Positions 1 through 7,616 of a stretch of DNA of 54,101 bases are shown in pieces; position 1 is the first letter of the stretch; each line of letters begins with the position of its first letter. Origin of the DNA: Actinomycetes bacterium. Lineage in GTDB: Bacteria; Actinomycetota; Acidimicrobiia; Acidimicrobiales; RAAP-2. The stretch is taken from the NCBI GenBank assembly GCA_021803085.1, contig JAJZMD010000212.1:1-54101 (forward strand), in the 5' to 3' direction. The position numbers were made by a program, and so were the translations under genes. The notes under the pieces were generated by a model. It saw only the letters and a list, made by a program, of their open reading frames with translations. It had not been told where the DNA came from and ran no database searches.

Positions 1-110
1 CGCCTGGTCCTCCATCGGTCCTCCATCGGGGTCGCAACCGAGGCTGACTGGTGACGAATGTCGCCCAGTGATGAACACGATCATCCCTGCTCAGGGGGGA
101 ATGTGGTGGT

Positions 111-184
111 CGGGCTGCCCGGATTTGAACCGGGGACCTCTGCGTCCCGAACGCAGCGCGCTAACCAAACTGCGCCACAGCCCG
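111..184 (-). tRNA. tRNA-Pro (CGG)
   Basis: The minus strand folds into a complete cloverleaf: a 7-bp acceptor stem (CGGGCTG with CAGCCCG), D arm with GCGC stems, anticodon stem CTGCG/CGCAG, loop TTCGGGA giving anticodon CGG, and a T arm CCGGG-TTCAAAT-CCGGG. CCA is not encoded. It lies 30 bp downstream of the CorC-like gene on the same strand and may be read through from it. Confidence 0.95.
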
Positions 185-214
185 TCGCCGGAAGTTGCCC
201 GGCAGGGATCCAGA

Positions 215-1444
215 CTATCCCAGGGTTCCCGCCTCCTCACTCGGCGGTGTCGTGCCGTCGGGCGGCGGTTCCTTCGAGGCGCCCGGTTCCTTCGAGGCGC
301 CCGGTTCCTTCGAGGCGCCCGGTTCCGGTTCGGACGAGGTGCCCGCTCCCGCGCCGGGATCCGTGCGCGTATCCGGCGCAAGAGGATCGGGCACGGTTCC
401 CGAGCCGGCCAGCATGTTCTCCCCCTGTTCCTGCTGCCGCACGAGGACGCGCGCGATCCGGCGCTTGTCCATCTCCTGCACGGCCAGCTCCCAGCCGTCC
501 ACGCGCACGCTCTCCCCTTCCAAGGGGATGTGCCCCAGTGCGTCGAGGATGAAGCCTCCGAGGGTGATGTACTCGCCTTCCGGCACGTCGATTCCCAGCC
601 GCTCGCGCACCTCGTCGACGTTGGTCTGGCCGTCGACGAGCCAGCGCATGCTGTCGATGCGCACGACCGAGGGACCTTCGTCGATGTCGAGCTCGTCGTG
701 GAGCTCTCCCACGATGGGCTCGAGGAGGTCTTTCACGGTGAGCACGCCCGAGACGCCGCCGTACTCGTCGACGACCACCGCGAAGCCCCGCCGGTGTCGC
801 CGCATCTCGACAAGGGCTGCGAGGATCGGACGCGACTCGGGGACCACGTACGGCTGGCGGATGCGCAGGGAGATCTCGAGCGGCGAGAGGCCCGTGGGCT
901 CGCGGCCTTCCGCCGTCTTGGCGACCGAAAGACGGGGACCTAAGGGCGGATGAGCCACCGCAGCCGTCGGCGCAGTGCCGGTGGACGGGGGCCCCTGTGG
1001 TGGGCGGGGCTCGCCGAAGGGGAGCTCGTCTTCGGGACGGGCGATGTCGGCACCGAACAACCCGCCCCGCCACCGTCTCGAGCGGAACAGGTCGTTCACG
1101 TAGAGCACCCCGATCACGTCGTCGAGCCGCTCGTTCACCACCGGGTAGGCGCTGTGCCCGGATTCGCGCACGGCCCTCGCGACGTCGTCGGCAGACACGG
1201 GGATCGTGAGCGCCACCACGTCGGTGCGAGGCGTCATCACCTCGCGCACGTCCATGTCGCGCAGGCCCGCGACCGCCTCGACGATCACGCGCTCCTGCTC
1301 TGCGGCGACCGACCGTTCATAGGCAGCGTCGGTCCGCGTCCCCCGCTCCCGGGAATCCGCGTGGCCGCGACGCCACGGGGCCCGGCGGCGGCGGCCCGGC
1401 GCTCCGTCGTCTGGTGGCGGCCGGTTGGAGCGGCGGCCTTCCAC
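215..1444 (-). CDS. CorC/HlyC-like CBS-pair protein without membrane domain
   Basis: This 409-residue protein has two CBS motifs (the first around REVMTPRTDVVAL, the second around VVDEYGGVSGVLTVKDLLEPIVGE) followed by a C-terminal CorC_HlyC domain (DGQTNVDEVRERLGIDVP). Family members bind adenine nucleotides through the CBS pair and are tied to Mg/Co export or membrane integrity. The usual N-terminal DUF21/CNNM membrane block is absent, so it resembles the soluble E. coli CorC type. About 60 Pro/Gly-rich residues are inserted between the CBS repeats, and the tail carries three SKEPGA repeats. The start is GTG, 10 bp after the response regulator, so it is the last protein gene of a four-gene minus-strand operon. 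The family is clear; the substrate is unknown. Confidence 0.85.
   Translation of the reverse strand: MEGRRSNRPPPDDGAPGRRRRAPWRRGHADSRERGTRTDAAYERSVAAEQERVIVEAVAGLRDMDVREVMTPRTDVVALTIPVSADDVARAVRESGHSAYPVVNERLDDVIGVLYVNDLFRSRRWRGGLFGADIARPEDELPFGEPRPPQGPPSTGTAPTAAVAHPPLGPRLSVAKTAEGREPTGLSPLEISLRIRQPYVVPESRPILAALVEMRRHRRGFAVVVDEYGGVSGVLTVKDLLEPIVGELHDELDIDEGPSVVRIDSMRWLVDGQTNVDEVRERLGIDVPEGEYITLGGFILDALGHIPLEGESVRVDGWELAVQEMDKRRIARVLVRQQEQGENMLAGSGTVPDPLAPDTRTDPGAGAGTSSEPEPGASKEPGASKEPGASKEPPPDGTTPPSEEAGTLG
267..320. repeat. 18-bp tandem repeat, 3 copies, inside CorC-like gene
   Basis: The unit ggttccttcgaggcgccc occurs three times head to tail without a mismatch. It keeps the frame and adds Ser/Lys/Glu/Pro repeats to the disordered C-terminal tail. 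It is most likely a replication-slippage expansion. Confidence 0.9.
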
Positions 1445-1454
1445 GTGGCGCGGG

Positions 1455-1907
1455 TCAGCCGTCCCCGGTGCCGGGCGGCGACGGCTTTTCCGAGCCGACG
1501 AGCACGGGCACCGGCGCGTACGACTCGTCGTGATAGGTGCCTCCGTCGAGCAGCCGGCGCGTCGCTCGCCGGACGCGCAACGGGTCGAGCGGCTTCACGA
1601 GCCACCCCTCGGCCTCGGAGCGGCGGGCGAGGAACACGTCGGGGCGGCGGTCGAGCAGCATGAGCACCGGCACGTGGGGGACGTCGAGGTAGGACTCCTC
1701 GAGTCGCAGCTCCAGGCAGACGGCCATGCCTCCCATGCTGCCCATCTGCATGTCGACCACCACGAGGTCTGGTGGGTCGTCCCGCACGATCTGGGCGACG
1801 TGGCGCCCGGAGGGAGCCTCCAGCACCTCGACGCCGGGACCCTCGATGGCGGCGGCGATCTCGCGCCGCACGCTCGGCGCGTCGCTCGCGACGAGGACAC
1901 GGGCCAC
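1455..1907 (-). CDS. Receiver-only response regulator
   Basis: This 150-residue protein is a single receiver domain. It has a beta-1 VLVASD, the phospho-acceptor Asp52 in DLVVVDMQMG, and the conserved Lys105 in WLVKPLD. Only one acidic residue (Asp9) remains of the usual N-terminal acidic pair. There is no output domain, only a short Pro/Gly tail, so it probably acts by protein contact. The GTG start is 9 bp after the first ArsA gene. No histidine kinase is encoded in the window, so its kinase is an orphan elsewhere. Signalling to the ArsA pair or the CBS protein is inferred from operon position only. Confidence 0.85.
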   Translation of the reverse strand: MARVLVASDAPSVRREIAAAIEGPGVEVLEAPSGRHVAQIVRDDPPDLVVVDMQMGSMGGMAVCLELRLEESYLDVPHVPVLMLLDRRPDVFLARRSEAEGWLVKPLDPLRVRRATRRLLDGGTYHDESYAPVPVLVGSEKPSPPGTGDG

Positions 1908-1916
1908 GACGGGAGA

Positions 1917-3161
1917 CTACCCGACTGCCGCGGTGTCGCTCGCTGGCGGAGCATCGGAACCGCCGCCGGCCCGCGCGGCGCCGAACAGGGCGTCGGCGAC
2001 CACGCCAAGCCCCTCCACGTCGTGGACGTCGGTCCCGAGCAGGGGCACGAGCCCGACCGGGGAAGGCCCGGTTGCCGCGACGAGCCCGGCGAAGGACTGC
2101 GCCTCCACGCCGGCGACGGCGTCGAGCTCACGAAGGTTGTCCTCGAGCACGGCGAGGGCGGTGCCGGCGGGTGCGGCCGGGAGCGCGATCCCGTCCGAGC
2201 CGAAGCGCGGGTGGACCCGGTTCACCACGAGCCCTGCGGCGCTCACCCCTCGCTCGGTCAAGCGCGAGGTGAAGTACCCCGCCTCCTCCAGCGAGTCGGA
2301 CCTCGGAGAGGTGACGACGACGTAGGCGGTTGCCGGGTCGGCGAGGAGCCTCCGCACCGCCCGCGCCCGTTCGTCGAAGCCGGCCTCCATCCCGGCGAAC
2401 GCCTGGAAGAAGGCGACCGCGTCCTGCACGATCTCGGCACCGGCAACCCTCGAGATCGTCTTCAAGAGCGCCTGCGTGGCGACGTTCAGGGCCCTGAGCG
2501 AGAGGCGCGTGGGCATCATGAGGGCGCGGAAAAGCCGGTTCTCGAGGAACTGCGTGAGCCGCCTCGGTGCTTCGAGCAGGTCGAGCGCATTGCGCGTCGG
2601 GGGCGTGTCGACGACGACGACGTCGAATTGCCCCGAGCCGGTGAGCTCGTAGAGCTTCTCCATCGCCATGTACTCCTGGGTGCCGGAGAGCGCCCCGGTC
2701 AGGTTCTGGTACAGGCGGTTCGCCTTGATGGCGCTCGCCTGGTCGTTTGTCCGCGCGTAGCGCTCGACGAGCTCGTCGAAGGTGGTCTTGGAATCGAGCA
2801 TGACCGCGTGGAGGGTGCCTGGCCAGTCGCCAGCGACCTCGATGGGCTCGTTCGGCAGTGACTCGACGCCCATGGCGTCGGCGAGCCGCCGCGCGGGGTC
2901 CACCGTCACCACGCACGAGCGGCGGCCCCGTCGCGCAGCTTCGAGGGCGAAGCTCGCCGAGACGGTCGTCTTCCCGACGCCACCGGGCCCGCAGCAGACG
3001 ATGACGGTGCGTCGCTCCACGAGCTCGCCGAGCGTGCCCGGCACGGCCGCGCGGGCGTCCTCGACGGCGTGGGATGCGGACGCTGACCCGCGCGCTGGCC
3101 CGCGCGCCGATGCGCCCGCCGACCCGGCCGCCGACCCGGGGGACCGGGCGGGCTCGCTCAT
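1917..3161 (-). CDS. ArsA-family ATPase (second of pair)
   Basis: This 414-residue ATPase belongs to the SIMIBI/ArsA (anion-transporting or Get3-like) family. After a Ser/Ala/Gly-rich leader it has a deviant Walker A CGPGGVGKTT at residues 58-67, TVDPARRLADAMG (switch-like), and DVVVVDTPPTRNALD. I chose the ATG at 3161 because it overlaps the upstream ArsA stop as ATGA, although the frame is open further upstream. Mycobacteria have the same tandem pair (Rv3679-Rv3680) next to whiB4, and here too the pair diverges from a whiB gene. No arsenite permease is nearby, so arsenic export is unlikely; a role in protein or cofactor handling is the inference. Confidence 0.88.
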   Translation of the reverse strand: MSEPARSPGSAAGSAGASARGPARGSASASHAVEDARAAVPGTLGELVERRTVIVCCGPGGVGKTTVSASFALEAARRGRRSCVVTVDPARRLADAMGVESLPNEPIEVAGDWPGTLHAVMLDSKTTFDELVERYARTNDQASAIKANRLYQNLTGALSGTQEYMAMEKLYELTGSGQFDVVVVDTPPTRNALDLLEAPRRLTQFLENRLFRALMMPTRLSLRALNVATQALLKTISRVAGAEIVQDAVAFFQAFAGMEAGFDERARAVRRLLADPATAYVVVTSPRSDSLEEAGYFTSRLTERGVSAAGLVVNRVHPRFGSDGIALPAAPAGTALAVLEDNLRELDAVAGVEAQSFAGLVAATGPSPVGLVPLLGTDVHDVEGLGVVADALFGAARAGGGSDAPPASDTAAVG

Positions 3162-4159
3162 CGGACGGCGTCCGGCAGGGGGAGGGCCTCGATCGCAAGT
3201 GCCAGCGCAGCTGCGAGGCGGTCGAGCTCCGCGGGGCCGATCGCGGGCGTGAAGAGGCGCGGGAGGTGGAGCTGGGGGAGCGGCAGCTCGCGTGCGAGCC
3301 GTGCGACCTGCTCCTCGACGAGACCCAGCCGCCGGAGCCGGAAGGCGCGGGCGGCGTCGAGCGCGTCGAGCGCCGGTGCGCTGACCGCGATCCCCGTCTC
3401 GCGCGCGGCGTCGGCCGCGGGGACCTCGAGCTCGCACGGGCCGTCCTCGAAGCAGTTCACGACGACGGGGCCGAGGTGGATCCCCACCCGGTCACGAAGG
3501 ACCTGCGTGGCCTCGATCGTCTCGCTGACCGGCATCTCCTCGGGCAGGGTGACCGGGAGGACCCGGCAGCGCGCGGGGTCGCGGAGGAGCTCCACCACGT
3601 CGGAGGCCTGTTGGCGCACCGGGCCGCCCCGAGCGGCGTCGAGGAGACCGCTCGCCGAGGTGAGGAACGTCATCGCGTGGCCGGTGGCGGGTGCGTCGAG
3701 GACCACCACGTCGGCGACGCCGGCCCGCTCGAGCTGCTTCACCTTGCCGAGGACCAGCACGTCGCGGATTCCCGGGATCGCCGTCGCCACGACGTCGACC
3801 ACGCCGCTCGAGACCAGCCGCTTGGAGACCCGCCGCAGACCGTGGTCGGCCAGGTACTCGAGGAGGGCGTCGTCGGGGGTGAGCCTCCTCGCCCAGACCG
3901 CCCCGGCGGGGGGCTCGCCGAGGGTCTCGGGTCCCTCGGGCCCGGCTCCGAGCAGCGTCACGGGCGCGTAGCCGAAGGGCCCCTCGCGCCCGAAGTAGGC
4001 GCCCAGGCCGTGCTTGCCCTCCAGCTCGACGACCAGGACGGACAGGCCGGCGGCGGCGGCGGCCGCGGCCAGCGTCGCCGTGATGGTGGTCTTGCCGACG
4101 CCGCCCTTGCCGGCGACCACCCATACCCGGCTCTGACGACACCATGCGGCGAGGTCCAT
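3158..4159 (-). CDS. ArsA-family ATPase (first of pair)
   Basis: This 333-residue protein starts MDLAAWCRQS and has Walker A GKGGVGKTT at residues 18-26, an ELEGKHGLGAYFG switch I-like region and VVVLDAPATGHAM. It is the partner of the following ArsA gene, which it overlaps by 4 bp. The start is set at ATG 4159 rather than an in-frame codon at 4192, because a TACGCT box lies 8 nt upstream with no Shine-Dalgarno between, the leaderless layout seen repeatedly in this window. Pairs like this probably form a heterodimer (inference). In mycobacteria the homologues are linked to redox or antibiotic tolerance phenotypes. Confidence 0.88.
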   Translation of the reverse strand: MDLAAWCRQSRVWVVAGKGGVGKTTITATLAAAAAAAGLSVLVVELEGKHGLGAYFGREGPFGYAPVTLLGAGPEGPETLGEPPAGAVWARRLTPDDALLEYLADHGLRRVSKRLVSSGVVDVVATAIPGIRDVLVLGKVKQLERAGVADVVVLDAPATGHAMTFLTSASGLLDAARGGPVRQQASDVVELLRDPARCRVLPVTLPEEMPVSETIEATQVLRDRVGIHLGPVVVNCFEDGPCELEVPAADAARETGIAVSAPALDALDAARAFRLRRLGLVEEQVARLARELPLPQLHLPRLFTPAIGPAELDRLAAALALAIEALPLPDAVR

Positions 4160-4167
4160 CCCGGCCG

Positions 4168-4173
4168 AGCGTA
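4168..4173 (-). promoter_or_regulatory. -10 box of ArsA operon (leaderless)
   Basis: TACGCT on the minus strand ends 8 nt before the ATG at 4159, with no Shine-Dalgarno in between. No good -35 is visible. It is consistent with transcription starting at or next to the start codon. Confidence 0.5.
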
Positions 4174-4229
4174 GTTCCACGGGGTGGCACATCGGTCGAT
4201 CAGAGTGGAAAAGTCCCTGGTCAGCGCCC

Positions 4230-4259
4230 TTGTTCTAACTTGTGGGACGACGGTACTGT
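4230..4259 (+). promoter_or_regulatory. Candidate whiB promoter
   Basis: TTGTTC (4230-4235) and TACTGT (4254-4259) are separated by 18 bp and lie about 30 bp before the GTG start of the WhiB gene, leaving room for the purine-rich ribosome site at 4274-4284. Confidence 0.5.
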
Positions 4260-4288
4260 TGGCAACGCATGTGAAGGGGGGCGGTGCC

Positions 4289-4555
4289 GTGGCGATGCGG
4301 AGCGCACAAGGAGAGGCATGGCAGGCCAAGGCGGCCTGTCGGGGGCCCCAGTCGACCGCGTTCTTCCCGCCGGCGTACGCCGAGCGCAAGGATGAGCGTC
4401 TCGGGCGCGAGGCTCGGGCGAAGAGCATCTGCGCCGGGTGCATCGTGCGCGAGGAATGCCTCGACTACGCCATCAGGATCCGTGAGCCGCACGGGATCTG
4501 GGGCGGGCTGAACGAGGCGGAGCGGAAGCAGTTGCTGGACCGCCGTGCCGGCTGA
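4289..4555 (+). CDS. WhiB-family iron-sulfur regulator
   Basis: This is an 88-residue WhiB-like protein. Four cysteines (17, 48, 51, 57) in the pattern C..C-x2-C-x5-C ligate the 4Fe-4S cluster, followed by the G-I-W-G-G turn that contacts the primary sigma factor and a basic C-terminus (LLDRRAG). GTG 4289 is preferred because it follows a strong purine-rich site (gaaggggggcgg). ATG 4295 is the alternative. The gene diverges from the ArsA pair exactly as whiB4 does from Rv3679-Rv3680 in mycobacteria, so it is its positional counterpart. Redox sensing is the family role; the targets are unknown. Confidence 0.93.
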   Translation: MAMRSAQGEAWQAKAACRGPQSTAFFPPAYAERKDERLGREARAKSICAGCIVREECLDYAIRIREPHGIWGGLNEAERKQLLDRRAG

Positions 4556-4579
4556 TGCGGCGCCGTCGCGGTCCGGGGC

Positions 4580-5572
4580 TCAGGGCCTGAGGCCGAGCGC
4601 GCCCGCGGCCGCAGTCACCCCTGAGCTCGTGCAGACCCGCGCCGGTAACCCGCCGTCGGCTCTGCAGATCACCGCCGACAGGTAGTTCGCCGAGGCCACG
4701 ATCGCCTGGGTGGCGGGGTCGGTCGGGTCGGCGAGCCCCGTCGCGATCTCGTTCGCATTGAGCTGCTGGAGGACGGAGGGCGAGAATTCGCCGCCCGTGA
4801 CGACCGCCTCGTTGGCGACGTCGACGAACGGGACGATCCCGCCGGGGGCGCCAGGTGTCCTCCGGTCGTACTTCGCGAGGAGCGCCTTTTCCTGCGTCGT
4901 GAGGGGCTCGAGGACGGCATAGGCGGTCCCGGCGTCGTTCCTCTGGTCCCCGTAGTGCTCGACGAGGGTCGCGGCGAGGTACTTCGACTGGTAGCTGGCG
5001 CCGTAGAAGGTGAACGTGGGCGTGTTGGGGAACGCCTCGTCGGAGCCGGACTGGGATGCGTAGAGCGTGTCGCCGAACGTGCCGAACCGGGAGAGCGCGG
5101 CGACCAGCGCCCATCGCTCGGCAGCGCAGTACGGGCAGAACTCGTTCCCCACGAAGAGGATGTCAGGCTTGCCCCCCGAGGTGAGCCGAGGCTGGCCCCG
5201 CAAGAGGGCGGGCGGTGTCAGCGTCGCGTCGGAAGACGTCACGCCCACCGTGTCGTAGACGGAGCCCGGGATCGTCGTGACCGCCTTCACGACCGAGGGC
5301 GAGGCGGGCGCGAGGGACACCGCGGCCGACGGTGTGGAGGTCGGCGGGGTGGCCGTGACCTTGATCACGATCAGCGCGGCCACGATGACGAGCACGAGCG
5401 CCGCGGTTCCCCAGGTGAGGAGCGAGGTGGCGGGTCTGCGGGTCGCGGCCCCGAGGTCGGACGGCGCGGCGAGCGTATCGTCGGGCGGCGCTGCGACCTC
5501 GTCGGGCGGCGCCGCGCCTGGCACAGGCCCATCGGCTCGGGCCGGCTCGGCGTCCCCGGTCTGCTCTGTCAT
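4580..5572 (-). CDS. DUF929 membrane-anchored thioredoxin-like protein (copy 1)
   Basis: This 330-residue protein has a Pro/Ala-rich cytoplasmic N-terminus, one membrane segment (about residues 52-72, LVLVIVAALIVI), a Thr/Ser/Pro linker and a DUF929 domain outside the membrane. The redox motif is C146-P-Y-C149 in GNEFCPYCAAERWA, and two further cysteines lie near the C-terminus. It is the last gene of the DUF929-VKOR-DUF929 cassette, 28 bp after the VKOR gene. The likely role is oxidising cell-envelope thiols, with electrons passed to VKOR; DUF929 is not well characterised, so this rests on the motif and the neighbour. The whiB gene ends 24 bp away in convergent orientation. Confidence 0.88.
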   Translation of the reverse strand: MTEQTGDAEPARADGPVPGAAPPDEVAAPPDDTLAAPSDLGAATRRPATSLLTWGTAALVLVIVAALIVIKVTATPPTSTPSAAVSLAPASPSVVKAVTTIPGSVYDTVGVTSSDATLTPPALLRGQPRLTSGGKPDILFVGNEFCPYCAAERWALVAALSRFGTFGDTLYASQSGSDEAFPNTPTFTFYGASYQSKYLAATLVEHYGDQRNDAGTAYAVLEPLTTQEKALLAKYDRRTPGAPGGIVPFVDVANEAVVTGGEFSPSVLQQLNANEIATGLADPTDPATQAIVASANYLSAVICRADGGLPARVCTSSGVTAAAGALGLRP

Positions 5573-5600
5573 GTACGGCGTGACGCCCGGAGCGCGCCGG

Positions 5601-6242
5601 TCAGCGTGTCCACCCGTGGGGCGCGGCTGTCGGTGTCCCGCCCCGACCGATCATCTGGGGAATGGTCGTGACCATGAGCACGAAGAGGAGGAACGTGATC
5701 GCGTGCACCGACGTGCACCACAGGCAGATGTTCTTGATGATCAGCAGCTCGGCCGCCACGAGGTACAAGACGAAGCACATCCCGACGACCGTCGCCGCCA
5801 GACGCAGCGCGTGGACGCGCCGATCGGTGGATCGCCATGCGACGGGGAGGTTCAGCGCGACCATCGCCGCGAAGAAGAGGAGGCCCCACACGGCGACCGG
5901 CACCCCGAGGAAGACGGACTGCGCGCTCGTGGTGACCTTCTCGCAATTCACGATCCCGGAGTCCGAGCACGCGAGCGGCGTGTGCGAGAAGTGGGCGACG
6001 GTGAGGTACGTCGACACGCCGAGCCCGCCGATCGAGAGCAGGAGCGCGGCGGCCGGCCGCCAGCGCGCGGCTTCGGTCACCTCGCGCTCTTCCGGCGGTT
6101 GGGTGCGCAGGTAGGCGACCGCGCGGGAGAAGGCGCCCGGCGGCTGGTCCTGGCGTGCACGGGCGGCCTGTGACTGCAGGTGGGCGCGCTCACGCCGCGT
6201 GGTGCGTGCCGGCGGTCTCCGTCCCGTGCGCGTGCTGCTCAT
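5601..6242 (-). CDS. Vitamin K epoxide reductase (VKOR) family thiol oxidoreductase
   Basis: This 213-residue integral membrane protein has four or five hydrophobic segments. The loop cysteines are C92 and C100 (GIVNCEKV), followed by a conserved Ser, and the active-site C173-L-W-C176 pair sits at the membrane face. Bacterial VKOR homologues replace DsbB: they re-oxidise a DsbA-like partner and pass electrons to quinone (menaquinone in most actinobacteria). The 60-residue basic N-terminus before the first membrane segment is longer than usual. It starts 7 bp after the upstream DUF929 gene and is flanked on both sides by DUF929 genes, its probable partners. Confidence 0.93.
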   Translation of the reverse strand: MSSTRTGRRPPARTTRRERAHLQSQAARARQDQPPGAFSRAVAYLRTQPPEEREVTEAARWRPAAALLLSIGGLGVSTYLTVAHFSHTPLACSDSGIVNCEKVTTSAQSVFLGVPVAVWGLLFFAAMVALNLPVAWRSTDRRVHALRLAATVVGMCFVLYLVAAELLIIKNICLWCTSVHAITFLLFVLMVTTIPQMIGRGGTPTAAPHGWTR

Positions 6243-6249
6243 GACCCGA

Positions 6250-7395
6250 TCAGACCGAGATCTTGAGGGTCTTCGCCGCGGCCTTGACGCCCGAGCTGGT
6301 GCACACCGAGCCGGGCTTCCCGCCGTCGATGGAGCAGACGGCCGCCGACATGTAGTTGGCGGTGCCGAGGATCAGCTTCGTGATGGGATTGCTCGGGTCC
6401 TTCAGGCCGGCCGCGATTGTTGTGCGCGAGAGTGTCTGCAGCGGCTGGGGGTTGTAGGTCGCCCCGGGGAAGATGACCTTGTTCCCCCAGTCGGAGAAGG
6501 GAATTGTGCCCGACCGTGTTCCCGAGCTGGTGTCGTACTTCTTGATGAGGGAGAGCTCCTGCTTCGTCAGCTTGTGCAGCTGCGGGTGCGATCCTGTCGA
6601 CTTGTCCTGGCCGTAGAACTCGACCAGCTTGGCGGCGACGTAGGGGCTCTTGTACGTCGCTGTGTTGAACTCGAACGTCTGGGTCTTCGGGTACACGTCG
6701 ACCGGCGAGGACTGCATGGTTCTCAGGCCGGTGAACGTCCCGAAGCGCGAGAGCGACGTGATGATCGCCCAGCGCTCCGCGGCGCAGTAGGGGCAGAACT
6801 CGCCGAGCAGCGCGAAGATCTCAGGCTTTCCGCCGAGCGTGAGGGGCTTCTGGGACGGGTCGACGACCGGGGGGGTGATGGCTGTGGTCCCCACACCGAC
6901 CTTGTTGTACGCCGACGCCGGCACGTGGGTGATCTCGGCCAGCACCGTCGCGGAGACGGGCCGGGGCGGGTAGTAAAGGCCCGTCGACGGGGTCGTGGAG
7001 GTCTGGCTCACGACCACGATCACCACGACGATCGCGATCACGAGGGCGATCGCGCCCCAGATGAACAGGCCCGTACGGGACCGCCCCGCCCGCCCTGGCC
7101 GGCGAGCCGGCGGTCGGCGGGTGCCGGGGCGCTGGCCGCCCGGTCGTCCGGCCTGGCGCGGCGAGGGGCCGCGGCCCGAGGGTGGCCGTTGCCCCGGACG
7201 CTCTTGGGCCCGCCCGCCCTGGCCTCCCTGGCGCTGCGAGGGGCCCCGGCCCGAGCCGCGGCTTCGGTCCTTGGGGCGACTCTCCCGGCCGACGCTTCTG
7301 GCCGCCTCCTTGCCGCTCACCGGCCGGCTGTGCTGTCGGCTGCGCTCCTTGTCGGCAGCCCTGCGTTCGGGGTTGTCACTTGGACTGTCCGCCAT
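6250..7395 (-). CDS. DUF929 membrane-anchored thioredoxin-like protein (copy 2)
   Basis: This 381-residue protein resembles copy 1 but has a roughly 105-residue Arg/Gly/Pro/Gln-rich basic N-terminus before the membrane segment (about 110-130, ALVIAIVVVIVVVS). The DUF929 domain carries C201-P-Y-C204 in GEFCPYCAAERWA and two C-terminal cysteines. The start at ATG 7395 is supported by AAGGAA about 8 nt upstream; an open frame continues to 7479 without a better signal. A minus-strand TAGGCT at 7500-7505 could be the cassette promoter. The two copies share the motif core but have diverged elsewhere, so the duplication is old. Confidence 0.87.
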   Translation of the reverse strand: MADSPSDNPERRAADKERSRQHSRPVSGKEAARSVGRESRPKDRSRGSGRGPSQRQGGQGGRAQERPGQRPPSGRGPSPRQAGRPGGQRPGTRRPPARRPGRAGRSRTGLFIWGAIALVIAIVVVIVVVSQTSTTPSTGLYYPPRPVSATVLAEITHVPASAYNKVGVGTTAITPPVVDPSQKPLTLGGKPEIFALLGEFCPYCAAERWAIITSLSRFGTFTGLRTMQSSPVDVYPKTQTFEFNTATYKSPYVAAKLVEFYGQDKSTGSHPQLHKLTKQELSLIKKYDTSSGTRSGTIPFSDWGNKVIFPGATYNPQPLQTLSRTTIAAGLKDPSNPITKLILGTANYMSAAVCSIDGGKPGSVCTSSGVKAAAKTLKISV

Positions 7396-7602
7396 TGCGT
7401 TGGGGTTCCTTGATGTCGAGAGGTGTGGGGGATCGCGGGTCGTGAGCAGGACGACCGGTCCCGTCCCACCCGTCGCCACGCACGGGACTCCGCGCGGGAA
7501 GCCTAGACCAGGGTCGGAGGTGAGCGGGTTCGGGCGGGCGGGGCAGGCGACGCACGAGAGCGCTGCGGCGCGCCCACGCGGGGAGCACGGAGGGGGCGGC
7601 GT

Positions 7603-7608
7603 TATCCT
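7603..7608 (+). promoter_or_regulatory. -10 box of Nudix gene (leaderless)
   Basis: TATCCT ends 8 nt before the GTG at 7617 and there is no Shine-Dalgarno. The following cgaccgc is identical to the stretch behind the pgeF -10 box on the other strand at 34489-34501. Confidence 0.5.
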
Positions 7609-7616
7609 CGACCGCT

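Noticed and set aside
1917-4159. Arsenic resistance operon
   Set aside because: No arsB/acr3, arsC or arsR gene; the synteny with the mycobacterial ArsA-like pair next to whiB4 explains the genes better.
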